NCBI GenBank assembly: GCA_041483675.1 | Contig: JBGPGE010000003.1 | Coordinates: forward strand, 1 to 64,000 | Direction of reading: 5' to 3' | Length of the DNA stretch: 64,000 bases | Origin: 2-12-FULL-60-19 sp041483675 | GTDB taxonomy: Bacteria; Desulfobacterota; Binatia; UBA9968 | Shown here: positions 1 through 6,801 of the stretch, piece by piece | How the letters are laid out: every line of letters begins with the position of its first letter | Numbering within the stretch: the first letter of the stretch is position 1 | Program-made: the position numbers and the translations under genes | Notes under the pieces: generated by a model | Told to the model about the DNA's origin: nothing | What the model saw: the letters and a program-made list of their open reading frames with translations, nothing else | Databases searched by the model: none

Positions 1-125
1 AGCTACGGAAGTATGGGTTTGGATGAGTTCCGAATTCAAATCGATAAATCGGAGATTTGTTACTAACTCCATTGTGTTCAAAGCGTTACAACGAAACTTC
101 ATGTCAACGTTGGGACAGGATTGAT

Positions 126-194
126 GTTTTATCCCTAATACCACGCAGCGGATTCTATTCGAACTTCGTTGCCTCAAGGCATCAGGGATAAAAC
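126..194. repeat. Inverted repeat with attC-like right end
   Basis: Perfect 11-bp arms (GTTTTATCCCT at 126-136 and AGGGATAAAAC at 184-194) enclose 47 bases that contain a smaller hairpin (GCCT-ca-AGGC, 171-180). Eight bases beyond the right arm lies GTTAGGC (202-208), which matches the integron attC right-end consensus GTTRRRY, and a gene remnant starts just after it. I find no convincing RYYYAAC partner on the left, so calling it an attC site is only a suggestion. The inverted repeat itself is directly visible. Confidence 0.5.
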
Positions 195-221
195 GCTATA
201 CGTTAGGCACCATCGATATGG

Positions 222-534
222 TTGATATTCCTTATCTTTGCTGTCTTAGCTGGGCCTTCGCTTCCAGCTGGAAAGCCAGATCACACCGATCAATCGCCGT
301 CCGGGGCAATCCTTGCCGAACATTTTGTAGTTGAAAAAGTTCCACCTGGACAGATCATCCGCAAACAGCAAATTTGGCTCCGCGATGCGAAGGGCAAGAA
401 CCCGCCTGGTTTGCTGTTTGAACACGCGGTACGCTGACGTTTTGTTCTCGCCGGATGAAAGGTGGATCGCCATCAACGACAATCACGGTAGCAGCCACGC
501 CGACATCGGAAAGGAGCCGTGTCCGTGTTCGTAA
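222..534 (+). pseudogene. Frameshifted remnant of a secreted hypothetical protein
   Basis: The first frame (TTG at 222, stop at 435-437) begins with a hydrophobic signal-like stretch (LIFLIFAVLAGPSLPA) and runs to LLFEH. A second frame (to 534) continues the same kind of protein with RYADVLFSPDERWIAIND, the sort of segment seen in beta-propeller-like periplasmic proteins. Deleting one base in the GCGG run near 427-430 joins the two frames into one sensible protein, so this is a gene broken by a single-base shift and truncated at its end. No exact family is recognised. Base composition is lower in GC than the rest of the window, which fits acquired DNA. Confidence 0.45.
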
Positions 535-547
535 CTCGGAAAGAGAC

Positions 548-570
548 GTGATCGTGATCGTGCTCGTGAC
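548..570. repeat. Hexamer tandem repeat
   Basis: Three head-to-tail hexamers and part of a fourth (GTGATC, GTGATC, GTGCTC, GTGAC) lie immediately after the gene remnant. Together with GTTAGG copies at 586-591 and 600-605 they make this stretch low-complexity and non-coding in appearance. Confidence 0.5.
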
Positions 571-640
571 AATAAGGCGTAAGACGTTAGGGGTGAGGGG
601 TTAGGCGGAGGGATGAAGACGGGATCGTGGCGACGGACAA

Positions 641-670
641 GGATGAAAACGGAAAGGATGAAAGCGGAAA
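641..670. repeat. 15-bp tandem duplication
   Basis: GGATGAAAACGGAAA (641-655) is followed directly by GGATGAAAGCGGAAA (656-670), one mismatch apart. It belongs to the repeat debris between the broken gene and the toxin-antitoxin pair; I see no gene in 535-749. Confidence 0.6.
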
Positions 671-713
671 GGGGACACGTGCCCGTGCTTCGTGAGCGTG
701 GAGGACACTTTCA

Positions 714-735
714 CGTTTCGACAATTGTCGAAACG
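714..735. promoter_or_regulatory. Perfect 22-bp palindrome downstream of the antitoxin
   Basis: Bases 714-735 read identically on both strands (half site CGTTTCGACAA). It lies 14 bases past the stop of the minus-strand antitoxin gene. No T-run follows it on the minus strand, so a classical terminator is not supported. It could be an operator for a dimeric regulator, or a stabilising or factor-dependent 3' hairpin. Confidence 0.45.
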
Positions 736-749
736 TCGAAATGAACCGG

Positions 750-1007
750 CTAGCCCGATTTCAAACGACGGCGGATCTCACTCGCCGGGATTCCGCCGTC
801 CTTTTTAAAGCGGGAACGAGAGCGCTCAATGATCGCCAGAAACTTCCGATCGGTGCTGAGCGATAGTGTCTCGTCGTCCGCGTTGCGAATAGGCACGACG
901 GCGGCAAAGGGCCTTCCCGCTTTGACGACAATGACCGGTCCTTTTCTCGCCTTCCGGGCGCACTCCGATAACGGCGCCGAGGCCTTCTTTAATTCAACCC
1001 TGGTCAT
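750..1007 (-). CDS. Phd/YefM-family antitoxin
   Basis: An 85-residue protein of the prevent-host-death/YefM antitoxin type. The N-terminus (MTRVELKKASAPLSECARKA) and the following GPVIVVKAGRPFAAVVPI have the strand-helix layout and the 'gkPvavlvp' core of the family, which binds the promoter DNA as a dimer and neutralises a RelE/ParE-fold RNase through its C-terminal half. The C-terminal half (SRFKKDGGIPASEIRRRL) fits the toxin-binding region. Its ATG overlaps the toxin stop by four bases (ATGA), so the two genes form one unit with the toxin first, the reverse of the commoner order. Because the toxin reading frame is interrupted, the antitoxin may be an orphan. Confidence 0.75.
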   Translation of the reverse strand: MTRVELKKASAPLSECARKARKGPVIVVKAGRPFAAVVPIRNADDETLSLSTDRKFLAIIERSRSRFKKDGGIPASEIRRRLKSG

Positions 1008-1303
1008 AGCTGGACCACGTCCTTTCCGATTCGAACTCGATTCCTCATCTTAACACCGACAGCCAAGATCACGACCTTGGAGTTAGGAAGTTTCTCGACT
1101 TCATATTACACCCTTAAGCTTCCGATGCGAAGCTCCCAGGGAGCGACGGGATTAGGTTTCATCGGTTTTCTGTTTCTGGTTTCAGTCGTTGGCTCGTCGA
1201 CGAGCTGCCGATCGACGGTATCTAGCGCGGTCGTTTGCTGCCGCGCGGTGAGCCGTCGGAGATGATCCTCAGCTTCAGGCGAGTATCCGATGAGGTAGGA
1301 CAA
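1004..1303 (-). pseudogene. RelE/ParE-type toxin with an internal stop codon
   Basis: Starting at a TTG (1303), the frame encodes SYLIGYSPEAEDHLRRLTA and later PWELRIGSLRV, typical of RelE/ParE toxins that cleave mRNA on the ribosome. A TAA at 1106-1108 then interrupts it. The same frame continues without a shift as YEVEKLPNSKVVILAVGVK and ends at 1004, giving 99 codons, the usual family length. The stop replaces the aromatic residue expected in the 'LRVxYEVE' strand, so a single base change explains it. The protein is probably inactive unless the stop is a sequencing error or is read through. The 3' end overlaps the antitoxin start. Confidence 0.7.
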
Positions 1304-1502
1304 CCCGGCAACACTCCTTCTCTACATCTGGACAGTAAATTTCCAAAATTCGCCCGGATATTACGCGATTTGCGGGGAAAGTCGCAAGGGGTAACTCATA
1401 GACGCAATAAGGGCGCGACAACGGCCACTAGCAAAAGCGCCTGCGGCGTAGGGTTGAATTGCATTCGAAAACCGGGGAGTGTATCGTAAAGTCCAACGAA
1501 CC

Positions 1503-1949
1503 ATGGCACCAACGCTTTTCGAACAGATCGGCGGCGAGGCGAAGCTGCGCGAGATCATCGAGACCTTCATCGACCGCGTTTTCGACGACCGGATGATCGG
1601 TTTCTTTTTCCGCAACGCGGACCGGCGGCGGATCGGCGAGATGGAGTATCAGTTCACGGCGAAGTTTCTCGGCGCCGACGTGGAATATCGAGGGCGGTCC
1701 ATGGACGAGGCTCATGCCAAACATCCGATCATGGGCGGGCAGTTCGCCCGGCGGCAGCAAATCCTCACGGAGACTTTGGAGATTTACGGCGTGCCGGAAC
1801 ATATCCGCCAGGCGTGGCTCCGGCACAATGAGAGCCTGAGGCCGCTTATCACCAAGGACGCCGGCTCGGACTGCGACCCCGTCGGAGCGCGGGAGCGAGC
1901 CGGACTGGCGACAAAGACTGCGGGAGCGGATCGCGCCAAGCGTGTCTAG
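1503..1949 (+). CDS. Truncated haemoglobin
   Basis: A 148-residue protein beginning MAPTLFEQIGG, the usual start of a 2-over-2 truncated globin, a haem protein that binds O2 or NO in the cytoplasm. The segment MDEAHAKHPIMGGQF contains the F helix; His71 is the likely proximal haem ligand, with His74 close by. The globin part ends near residue 125, and the last ~25 residues (rich in Ala, Gly and Arg) are an unmatched tail. I use ATG 1503 rather than GTG 1479 because the globin fold begins there. It stands alone in front of metF, with 23 bases between them. Confidence 0.85.
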   Translation: MAPTLFEQIGGEAKLREIIETFIDRVFDDRMIGFFFRNADRRRIGEMEYQFTAKFLGADVEYRGRSMDEAHAKHPIMGGQFARRQQILTETLEIYGVPEHIRQAWLRHNESLRPLITKDAGSDCDPVGARERAGLATKTAGADRAKRV

Positions 1950-1972
1950 GGTTGGCCTGAGGTAACGCTGAG

Positions 1973-2836
1973 GTGAAGCTGCGCGATCTGTACGCCCGCT
2001 CCGGGCCGACCTTCTCAATCGAATTTTTCCCCCCCAAGACGGAAAAAGGCGAAGGGGCGCTGTTCAACGAGATCGCCGCCCTCAAATCCCTCCATCCGGC
2101 CTTCTGCTCGGTCACTTACGGTGCGGGCGGCAGCACGCGCGACAAGACGGTCGATCTGTTGGGGCGCATCCACCGGGAGTGCGCTCTCGAAGTCATGTGC
2201 CATTTGACCGTCGTCGGGCAATCCAGGGAAGAGGTCCGTTCGGTTCTGGGCCGCCTCCAGGAGATGGGGATCGAAAACATGATTGCGCTCGGCGGCGATC
2301 CGCCGCAGGGCGTCGAGGACTGGACGCCGCATCCGGACGGTTTCCATCATTCGATCGAGCTGGTCAAAGAGGCGGTCTCCCGGCGTTGGTTTTCCATCGC
2401 GGTCGCCGGATTTCCGGAGGTTCACCCGCGGGCCGAGAGCCGGGAATCGGATCTGCGCTATCTCAAAGAAAAAGTGGACGCCGGGGCGGACGCCGTGATC
2501 ACGCAACTGTTTTTCGACAACGACGACTACTACCGCTACGTCGAGGACGTGAGAAAACTAGGCGTGAAAGTCCCAATTGTTCCCGGCGTGCTTCCGGTTT
2601 TGTCGGCCCCGCAGGTGCGGCGCTTTACGGCTCTCTGCGCGGCGAAGATACCGTCAAAACTCGAACGGCTGCTGGCGAAAGTCGAGAATGACGAGGAGGG
2701 AGCGATCGCGCTCGGCATCGACTACGCGACCGAGCAATGCGCCGGCCTGCTAAATTTCGGCGCGCCCGGCGTCCACTTTTACTCGCTCAACAAATCCCGC
2801 TCCGTCAAGGCGATCTTCGCCAACCTCAATCTTTGA
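1973..2836 (+). CDS. metF: 5,10-methylenetetrahydrofolate reductase
   Basis: A 287-residue FAD enzyme that reduces methylene-THF to methyl-THF for methionine synthesis and one-carbon metabolism. It shows the family's N-terminal SIEFFPPKTEKGE, the VTYGAGGSTRDKT loop, IENMIALGGDPP, and VDAGADAVITQLFFDNDDYY near the middle; FF/PxK and the acidic loop residues belong to the folate- and FAD-binding TIM barrel. Length is normal for bacterial MetF. The start is GTG at 1973, preceded by GAGG. It is transcribed in the same direction as the globin gene but has no obvious functional link to its neighbours. Confidence 0.95.
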   Translation: MKLRDLYARSGPTFSIEFFPPKTEKGEGALFNEIAALKSLHPAFCSVTYGAGGSTRDKTVDLLGRIHRECALEVMCHLTVVGQSREEVRSVLGRLQEMGIENMIALGGDPPQGVEDWTPHPDGFHHSIELVKEAVSRRWFSIAVAGFPEVHPRAESRESDLRYLKEKVDAGADAVITQLFFDNDDYYRYVEDVRKLGVKVPIVPGVLPVLSAPQVRRFTALCAAKIPSKLERLLAKVENDEEGAIALGIDYATEQCAGLLNFGAPGVHFYSLNKSRSVKAIFANLNL

Positions 2837-3259
2837 CATTGCAGGCCGGTGAAAAAGGCCCATCTGCCGTCAGCCCGCCAGGGAATCTCTCTCCGGGCCG
2901 ATGCGATACGTCGGTGTTGCGCTGCTCCTGATCGATGAAAGTAGCTGGAAGGTACGATTGATGGTTCGCGTCCCACGCATAGGCCCTCCGAGAGACCCCC
3001 AGGCGGGCCTCTCCGTCGCGCCCGTCGGCCTCACAGTGAAAGACGGCGCCCGGTCGGAGAGCCCGCGCATCCGATACTGCCGGTGGGAATAAGTAGCTAC
3101 CCAATGCGCGGGATCGGAGACCGGGTGGCGGCTTTCACGGTTGAAGGTGATCACGACGGGGAATGAAGATTCGCATGTCTTCATCGATCTCAATTGAATT
3201 CGCAGCCCGCCGATAGTAAGGTAGGCGACATTCAGTAACGCAGCTTTGCAAGAAACCTC
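2837..3259. other. Intergenic region, no gene recognised
   Basis: This 423-base stretch separates metF from lysS. Short open frames exist on both strands (for example 2901-3092 plus), but none resembles a known protein or has a clear ribosome-binding site. I see no hairpin with a T-run and no strong promoter; it may hold the lysS promoter and leader. Confidence 0.4.
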
Positions 3260-4741
3260 ATGGACGAAATCACCGAACAGATGGAGGTGAGGCGGCAGAA
3301 GCTTCAGAAGCTCAAGGAATCGGGACAGGCGCTTTATCCCAACGATTTCAAGCCCGCTCATATCACGTCCGATCTTATCGCCGGCTATGGCGGTCTCTCC
3401 GACGACGAGCTTCATGCCGTCGAGAATGAATTCTCCCTCGCCGGGCGCATCATGGGGATCCGTTCTTTTGGCAAGGCCTCTTTCTTTCATCTTCAGGACC
3501 GCGCCGGACGGCTCCAGGTCTACGTGCGGCGCGACCGCGTGGGCGACGACGGCTACGCGCTGTTTCAGCAGCTCGACGCCGGCGATATCGTCGGCGTGTG
3601 GGGGCGGGTATTCCGCACCAAGACGAAAGAGCTGACCATCGAAGCGCGCGGCCTCCGGCTCCTCTGCAAGTGCCTGCGCCCGCTGCCGGAGAAATGGCAC
3701 GGCCTGGCCGACGTGGAGGCGCGCTACCGGCAAAGATACGTCGATCTCATGGTCAATCGCGAGGTGAAGGAGCTGTTTCAAAAGCGGTCGCGCATTATCC
3801 GTCTCATGCGGAAATTTTTCGAGGAGAAGGATTTCCTCGAAGTCGAGACGCCGATGATGCAGTCGATCGCCGGCGGCGCGGCGGCGCGGCCGTTCACCAC
3901 GCACCACAATGCTTTGAGCATGGATCTCTACCTGCGCGTTGCGCCGGAGCTGTTTCTCAAGCGGCTGCTGGTCGGCGGGATCGAGCGGGTCTTCGAGCTC
4001 AACCGCAACTTCCGCAACGAAGGGATCTCGGTCAGGCACAATCCGGAATTCACCATGATCGAGTTCTACCAGGCGTACGCCACCTATGAAGATCTGATCG
4101 CGCTCACCGAAGAGTTGTTCGCCCGGATCGCCCAAGAGGTCAACGGCTCGCTTACGCTGACCTACGGCGAGCACGCGATCGACTTGACGCCGCCGTGGCG
4201 GCGGTTGTCGCTTCGGGAGGCGATCGAGACGCACGGCGGCGCGACGGGCAAGGATACGGCGACGCTGGAGAGCCTGCTTGCCTTTGCGCGGGCCAAGGGG
4301 ATCAGCGTCGATCCGGCGCTGCCCTATGGCAACCTGCTGGTCGAAGTCTTCGAGCAGGTGGCCGAGGCGCATCTGATCCAGCCTACTTTTATCGTCGGCT
4401 ATCCGTTGGAAGTCTCGCCGCTGGCGCGAAAGAACGATAAGAATCCGGCGCTGGTCGACCGGTTCGAGCTCTACATCGCGGGGAGGGAGCTGGCTAACGC
4501 CTTTTCCGAACTGAACGATCCGCTCGACCAGCGCGAGCGTTTCGAGAGCCAGGCTGCGGCGCGCAAGGCGGGAGACGAGACCGCCCAGGCGGTGGACGAC
4601 GACTACGTGCGGGCACTCGAGTACGGCATGCCGCCGGCCGCCGGCGAGGGGATCGGCATCGACCGGATGATTATGCTTTTTACCGGAGCGGCTTCGATCC
4701 GCGACGTGATTCTTTTCCCGCTGCTCAGGCCCGAGCGCTGA
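3260..4741 (+). CDS. lysS: Lysyl-tRNA synthetase, class II
   Basis: A 493-residue enzyme charging tRNA-Lys. An N-terminal OB-fold anticodon domain (about residues 55-145, with GRIMGIRSFGKASFFHLQD) is followed by the class II catalytic core. Motif 2 is seen as NRNFRNEG (residues 248-255) and motif 3 as GEGIGIDRMIML near residue 463; RELANAFSELNDP is the expected segment just before it. Length matches bacterial LysS. It precedes the Lol genes by 34 bases, so co-transcription with the envelope cluster is possible. Confidence 0.97.
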   Translation: MDEITEQMEVRRQKLQKLKESGQALYPNDFKPAHITSDLIAGYGGLSDDELHAVENEFSLAGRIMGIRSFGKASFFHLQDRAGRLQVYVRRDRVGDDGYALFQQLDAGDIVGVWGRVFRTKTKELTIEARGLRLLCKCLRPLPEKWHGLADVEARYRQRYVDLMVNREVKELFQKRSRIIRLMRKFFEEKDFLEVETPMMQSIAGGAAARPFTTHHNALSMDLYLRVAPELFLKRLLVGGIERVFELNRNFRNEGISVRHNPEFTMIEFYQAYATYEDLIALTEELFARIAQEVNGSLTLTYGEHAIDLTPPWRRLSLREAIETHGGATGKDTATLESLLAFARAKGISVDPALPYGNLLVEVFEQVAEAHLIQPTFIVGYPLEVSPLARKNDKNPALVDRFELYIAGRELANAFSELNDPLDQRERFESQAAARKAGDETAQAVDDDYVRALEYGMPPAAGEGIGIDRMIMLFTGAASIRDVILFPLLRPER

Positions 4742-4775
4742 CGCACGTTTCCGTAAACCAGCGAGTAACTAAGGA

Positions 4776-6041
4776 ATGAAATTCGAGTTTTTCATCGGCC
4801 TGCGCTATCTCCGAGGCAGGCGGCGCGAGACGTTCATCTCGCTGATCACGGTCATCTCGATCGTCGGGGTGCTGATCGGCGTGATGACGCTCAACGTCGT
4901 GATGGCGGTGATGACCGGATTCGAAGAGACGCTGCGCGACCGCCTGCTAGGGATCAACGCCCACGTCGCCGTGGTCAAGCCGGGCGACCGGCTGGCGGAC
5001 TACCGCGCGGTCGTCGATCGGGTCGCGCAAGAACCCGGCGTCGTCGCCGTCTCGCCGTCGGTCTTCGGCCAGGTGATGTTGACCGCCGGAAACCGGATCG
5101 CCGGCGTGGTGGTGCGCGGCGTCGATCCGGACCGCGTAAGCGGCGTGGTCGATATCGAGCGCTACATCAAAGACGGCAGGCTCCAGGACCTCAAACGGCT
5201 CCATCCCGTCCGGCTCGACGAAGGCTCGGTCGAGCTTCCCGGATTGATCATCGGCAAGCGGCTTTCGGGCCAGTTGGGCGCGCTGGTGGGACAGCCGATC
5301 CAGGTGGTGTCGCCGCTGGGGACGGCCACGGTGATGGGCGTTATTCCCAAGATCAAGCGCTTCGTCGTGACGGGGATTTTCGACTCCGGCATGCACGAGT
5401 ACGACGCGACGATGGTCTTTATGAACCTCCGGGACGCCCAGGAGTTCTTCGGTCTCGGCGACACCGTGACGAGCGTCGAAATCCGCGTGCGCAACGTGTA
5501 TCAAGCGAAGGAGGTGGCCAGGAGCATCGAGCAGAAACTCGGCGCAGCCTATTTCGCCGAGGATTGGTCGCGCCTTTGGCCCAACCTCTTCGCGGCGCTG
5601 AGGCTTGAGAAGACGGTCTATTTTCTCGTGCTGCTGCTGATGATCCTGATCGGCGCCTTCAACATCGTCTCCACTCTGATCATGGTGGTCATGGAGAAGC
5701 GGCGGGATATCGCTATCCTCCAGTCGATGGGTGCGACCCGCCGGAGCATCCGGAACATCTTTCTGTTCAAAGGCTGCGTGATCGGCGCGGTCGGGACTCT
5801 GTTGGGCACGCTGCTCGGCTTGGCGGTTTGCCTTTTGGTCGCGAAGTATCAGTTTATCGAGTTGCCGCCGGATGTGTTTCTTATATCGAAGGTGCCGGTC
5901 CGTTTCTCCCTCGGTTTTTTCCCGGGAGACATATTTTTCTTCACCGCCCTGGCCTCGATCGTCATATGTCTCCTGGCGAGCATCTATCCGGCGCGGCAGG
6001 CGGCCAAGCTCGACCCGGTGGAGATCATCCGCTATGAGTAA
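4776..6041 (+). CDS. lolC: Lipoprotein-releasing ABC transporter permease (LolC/LolE family)
   Basis: A 421-residue inner-membrane protein that, with LolD, extracts lipoproteins from the inner membrane and hands them to LolA. One transmembrane helix lies at about residues 20-45 (VISIVGVLIGVMTLNVVMAV), followed by a large periplasmic MacB-like domain and three more helices from about residue 285, the second in the context GATRRSIRNIFLFKGCVIGA. This is the four-helix type VII ABC topology. Only one permease gene is present, so it probably works as a homodimer (LolF-like) instead of a LolC-LolE pair. Its stop overlaps the lolD start. Confidence 0.9.
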   Translation: MKFEFFIGLRYLRGRRRETFISLITVISIVGVLIGVMTLNVVMAVMTGFEETLRDRLLGINAHVAVVKPGDRLADYRAVVDRVAQEPGVVAVSPSVFGQVMLTAGNRIAGVVVRGVDPDRVSGVVDIERYIKDGRLQDLKRLHPVRLDEGSVELPGLIIGKRLSGQLGALVGQPIQVVSPLGTATVMGVIPKIKRFVVTGIFDSGMHEYDATMVFMNLRDAQEFFGLGDTVTSVEIRVRNVYQAKEVARSIEQKLGAAYFAEDWSRLWPNLFAALRLEKTVYFLVLLLMILIGAFNIVSTLIMVVMEKRRDIAILQSMGATRRSIRNIFLFKGCVIGAVGTLLGTLLGLAVCLLVAKYQFIELPPDVFLISKVPVRFSLGFFPGDIFFFTALASIVICLLASIYPARQAAKLDPVEIIRYE

Positions 6042-6711
6042 CCTCATCCGGGCCCAAAAGCTCTGCAAGTCGTTTTTCGAGGCCGGGAAGGAGATCCGCG
6101 TGCTCCAGGATTTGGATCTGGAGCTGGAAGAGGGGCGCTCGCTCTCCATCGTGGGGGAGTCGGGGGTCGGCAAGAGCACGCTGCTCCACATCCTCGGCAC
6201 GCTCGACCGGCCGAGTAGCGGCGAGGTGATCTATCGCGGCAAGGATCTGTCCCAACTGAACGATCGCGCCGTGGCGGAGTTTCGCAACCGCGAGATCGGC
6301 TTCGTCTTTCAGTTCCACTATCTGCTGCCCGATTTCACCGCTTTGGAGAACGTCATGCTGCCGGCCCTGGTCCAGGGCTGGGAGTGGGAAAGGGCGCGAG
6401 AGGCGGCGCTCAAGTTGCTTGAGGTAGTGGGGCTCGCCGAGCGGGTCTCCCATCGCCCTGGGAAGCTGTCGGGGGGCGAGCAGCAGCGGGTGGCCGTGGC
6501 CAGAGCCGCCATTTTGGCGCCGCGACTGATCCTGGCCGACGAGCCGACCGGAGACCTCGATGTCAAGACCGGCGAGGGGATTCAGGAGTTGCTTTTTCGG
6601 CTGAATCACGAGGAGGGTATCGCTCTGGTCGTGGCCACGCATAATCGCCGATTTTCCGAGAAGTTCGGCGCGCAGACGGAGCTCCGGGAGGGGCGTCTTT
6701 TCGGCCTGTGA
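6034..6711 (+). CDS. lolD: Lipoprotein-releasing ABC transporter ATPase
   Basis: A 225-residue ATP-binding subunit that powers lipoprotein release with the upstream permease. Walker A is GESGVGKST (residues 41-49), the Q-loop is VFQFHYLLPDFTALEN, the ABC signature is LSGGEQQR (145-152), Walker B is LILADEPTGDLD, and the switch His is in VATHNRR. The Q-loop context HYLLPDFTALENV is typical of LolD and separates it from other MacB-type ATPases. I chose ATG 6034, eight bases before the end of the permease gene; a longer in-frame reading back to 5872 only overlaps that gene. Confidence 0.95.
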   Translation: MSNLIRAQKLCKSFFEAGKEIRVLQDLDLELEEGRSLSIVGESGVGKSTLLHILGTLDRPSSGEVIYRGKDLSQLNDRAVAEFRNREIGFVFQFHYLLPDFTALENVMLPALVQGWEWERAREAALKLLEVVGLAERVSHRPGKLSGGEQQRVAVARAAILAPRLILADEPTGDLDVKTGEGIQELLFRLNHEEGIALVVATHNRRFSEKFGAQTELREGRLFGL

Positions 6712-6730
6712 GGCCACCCCAAGATTTGGC

Positions 6731-6759
6731 TTTACAAAAGTTGGCGGATTTGTTAGAAA
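6731..6759 (+). promoter_or_regulatory. Possible sigma-70-type promoter before bamA
   Basis: TTTACA (6731-6736), a 17-base spacer and TAGAAA (6754-6759) lie in the 90-base gap between lolD and bamA. This is five of six and four of six matches to the consensus. It would give bamA and the following lipid A genes their own transcription start. Confidence 0.35.
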
Positions 6760-6801
6760 AAGGGCGTTTACCAAGCCTTCCTTGGGAAGGAGAGGTGTCG
6801 G

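Noticed and set aside
100..215. Confident integron attC call
   Set aside because: Only the right-hand GTTRRRY is present; no left half site or integrase is seen, so it is reported only as attC-like.
2870..4372. 500-codon open frame on the minus strand opposite lysS
   Set aside because: It is the mirror frame of a well-supported gene in high-GC DNA; the protein shows no family-like motif.
4947..6200. 417-codon minus-strand frame opposite the Lol permease
   Set aside because: Antisense shadow, rich in His, Arg and Asp as expected from reverse-reading a high-GC gene.
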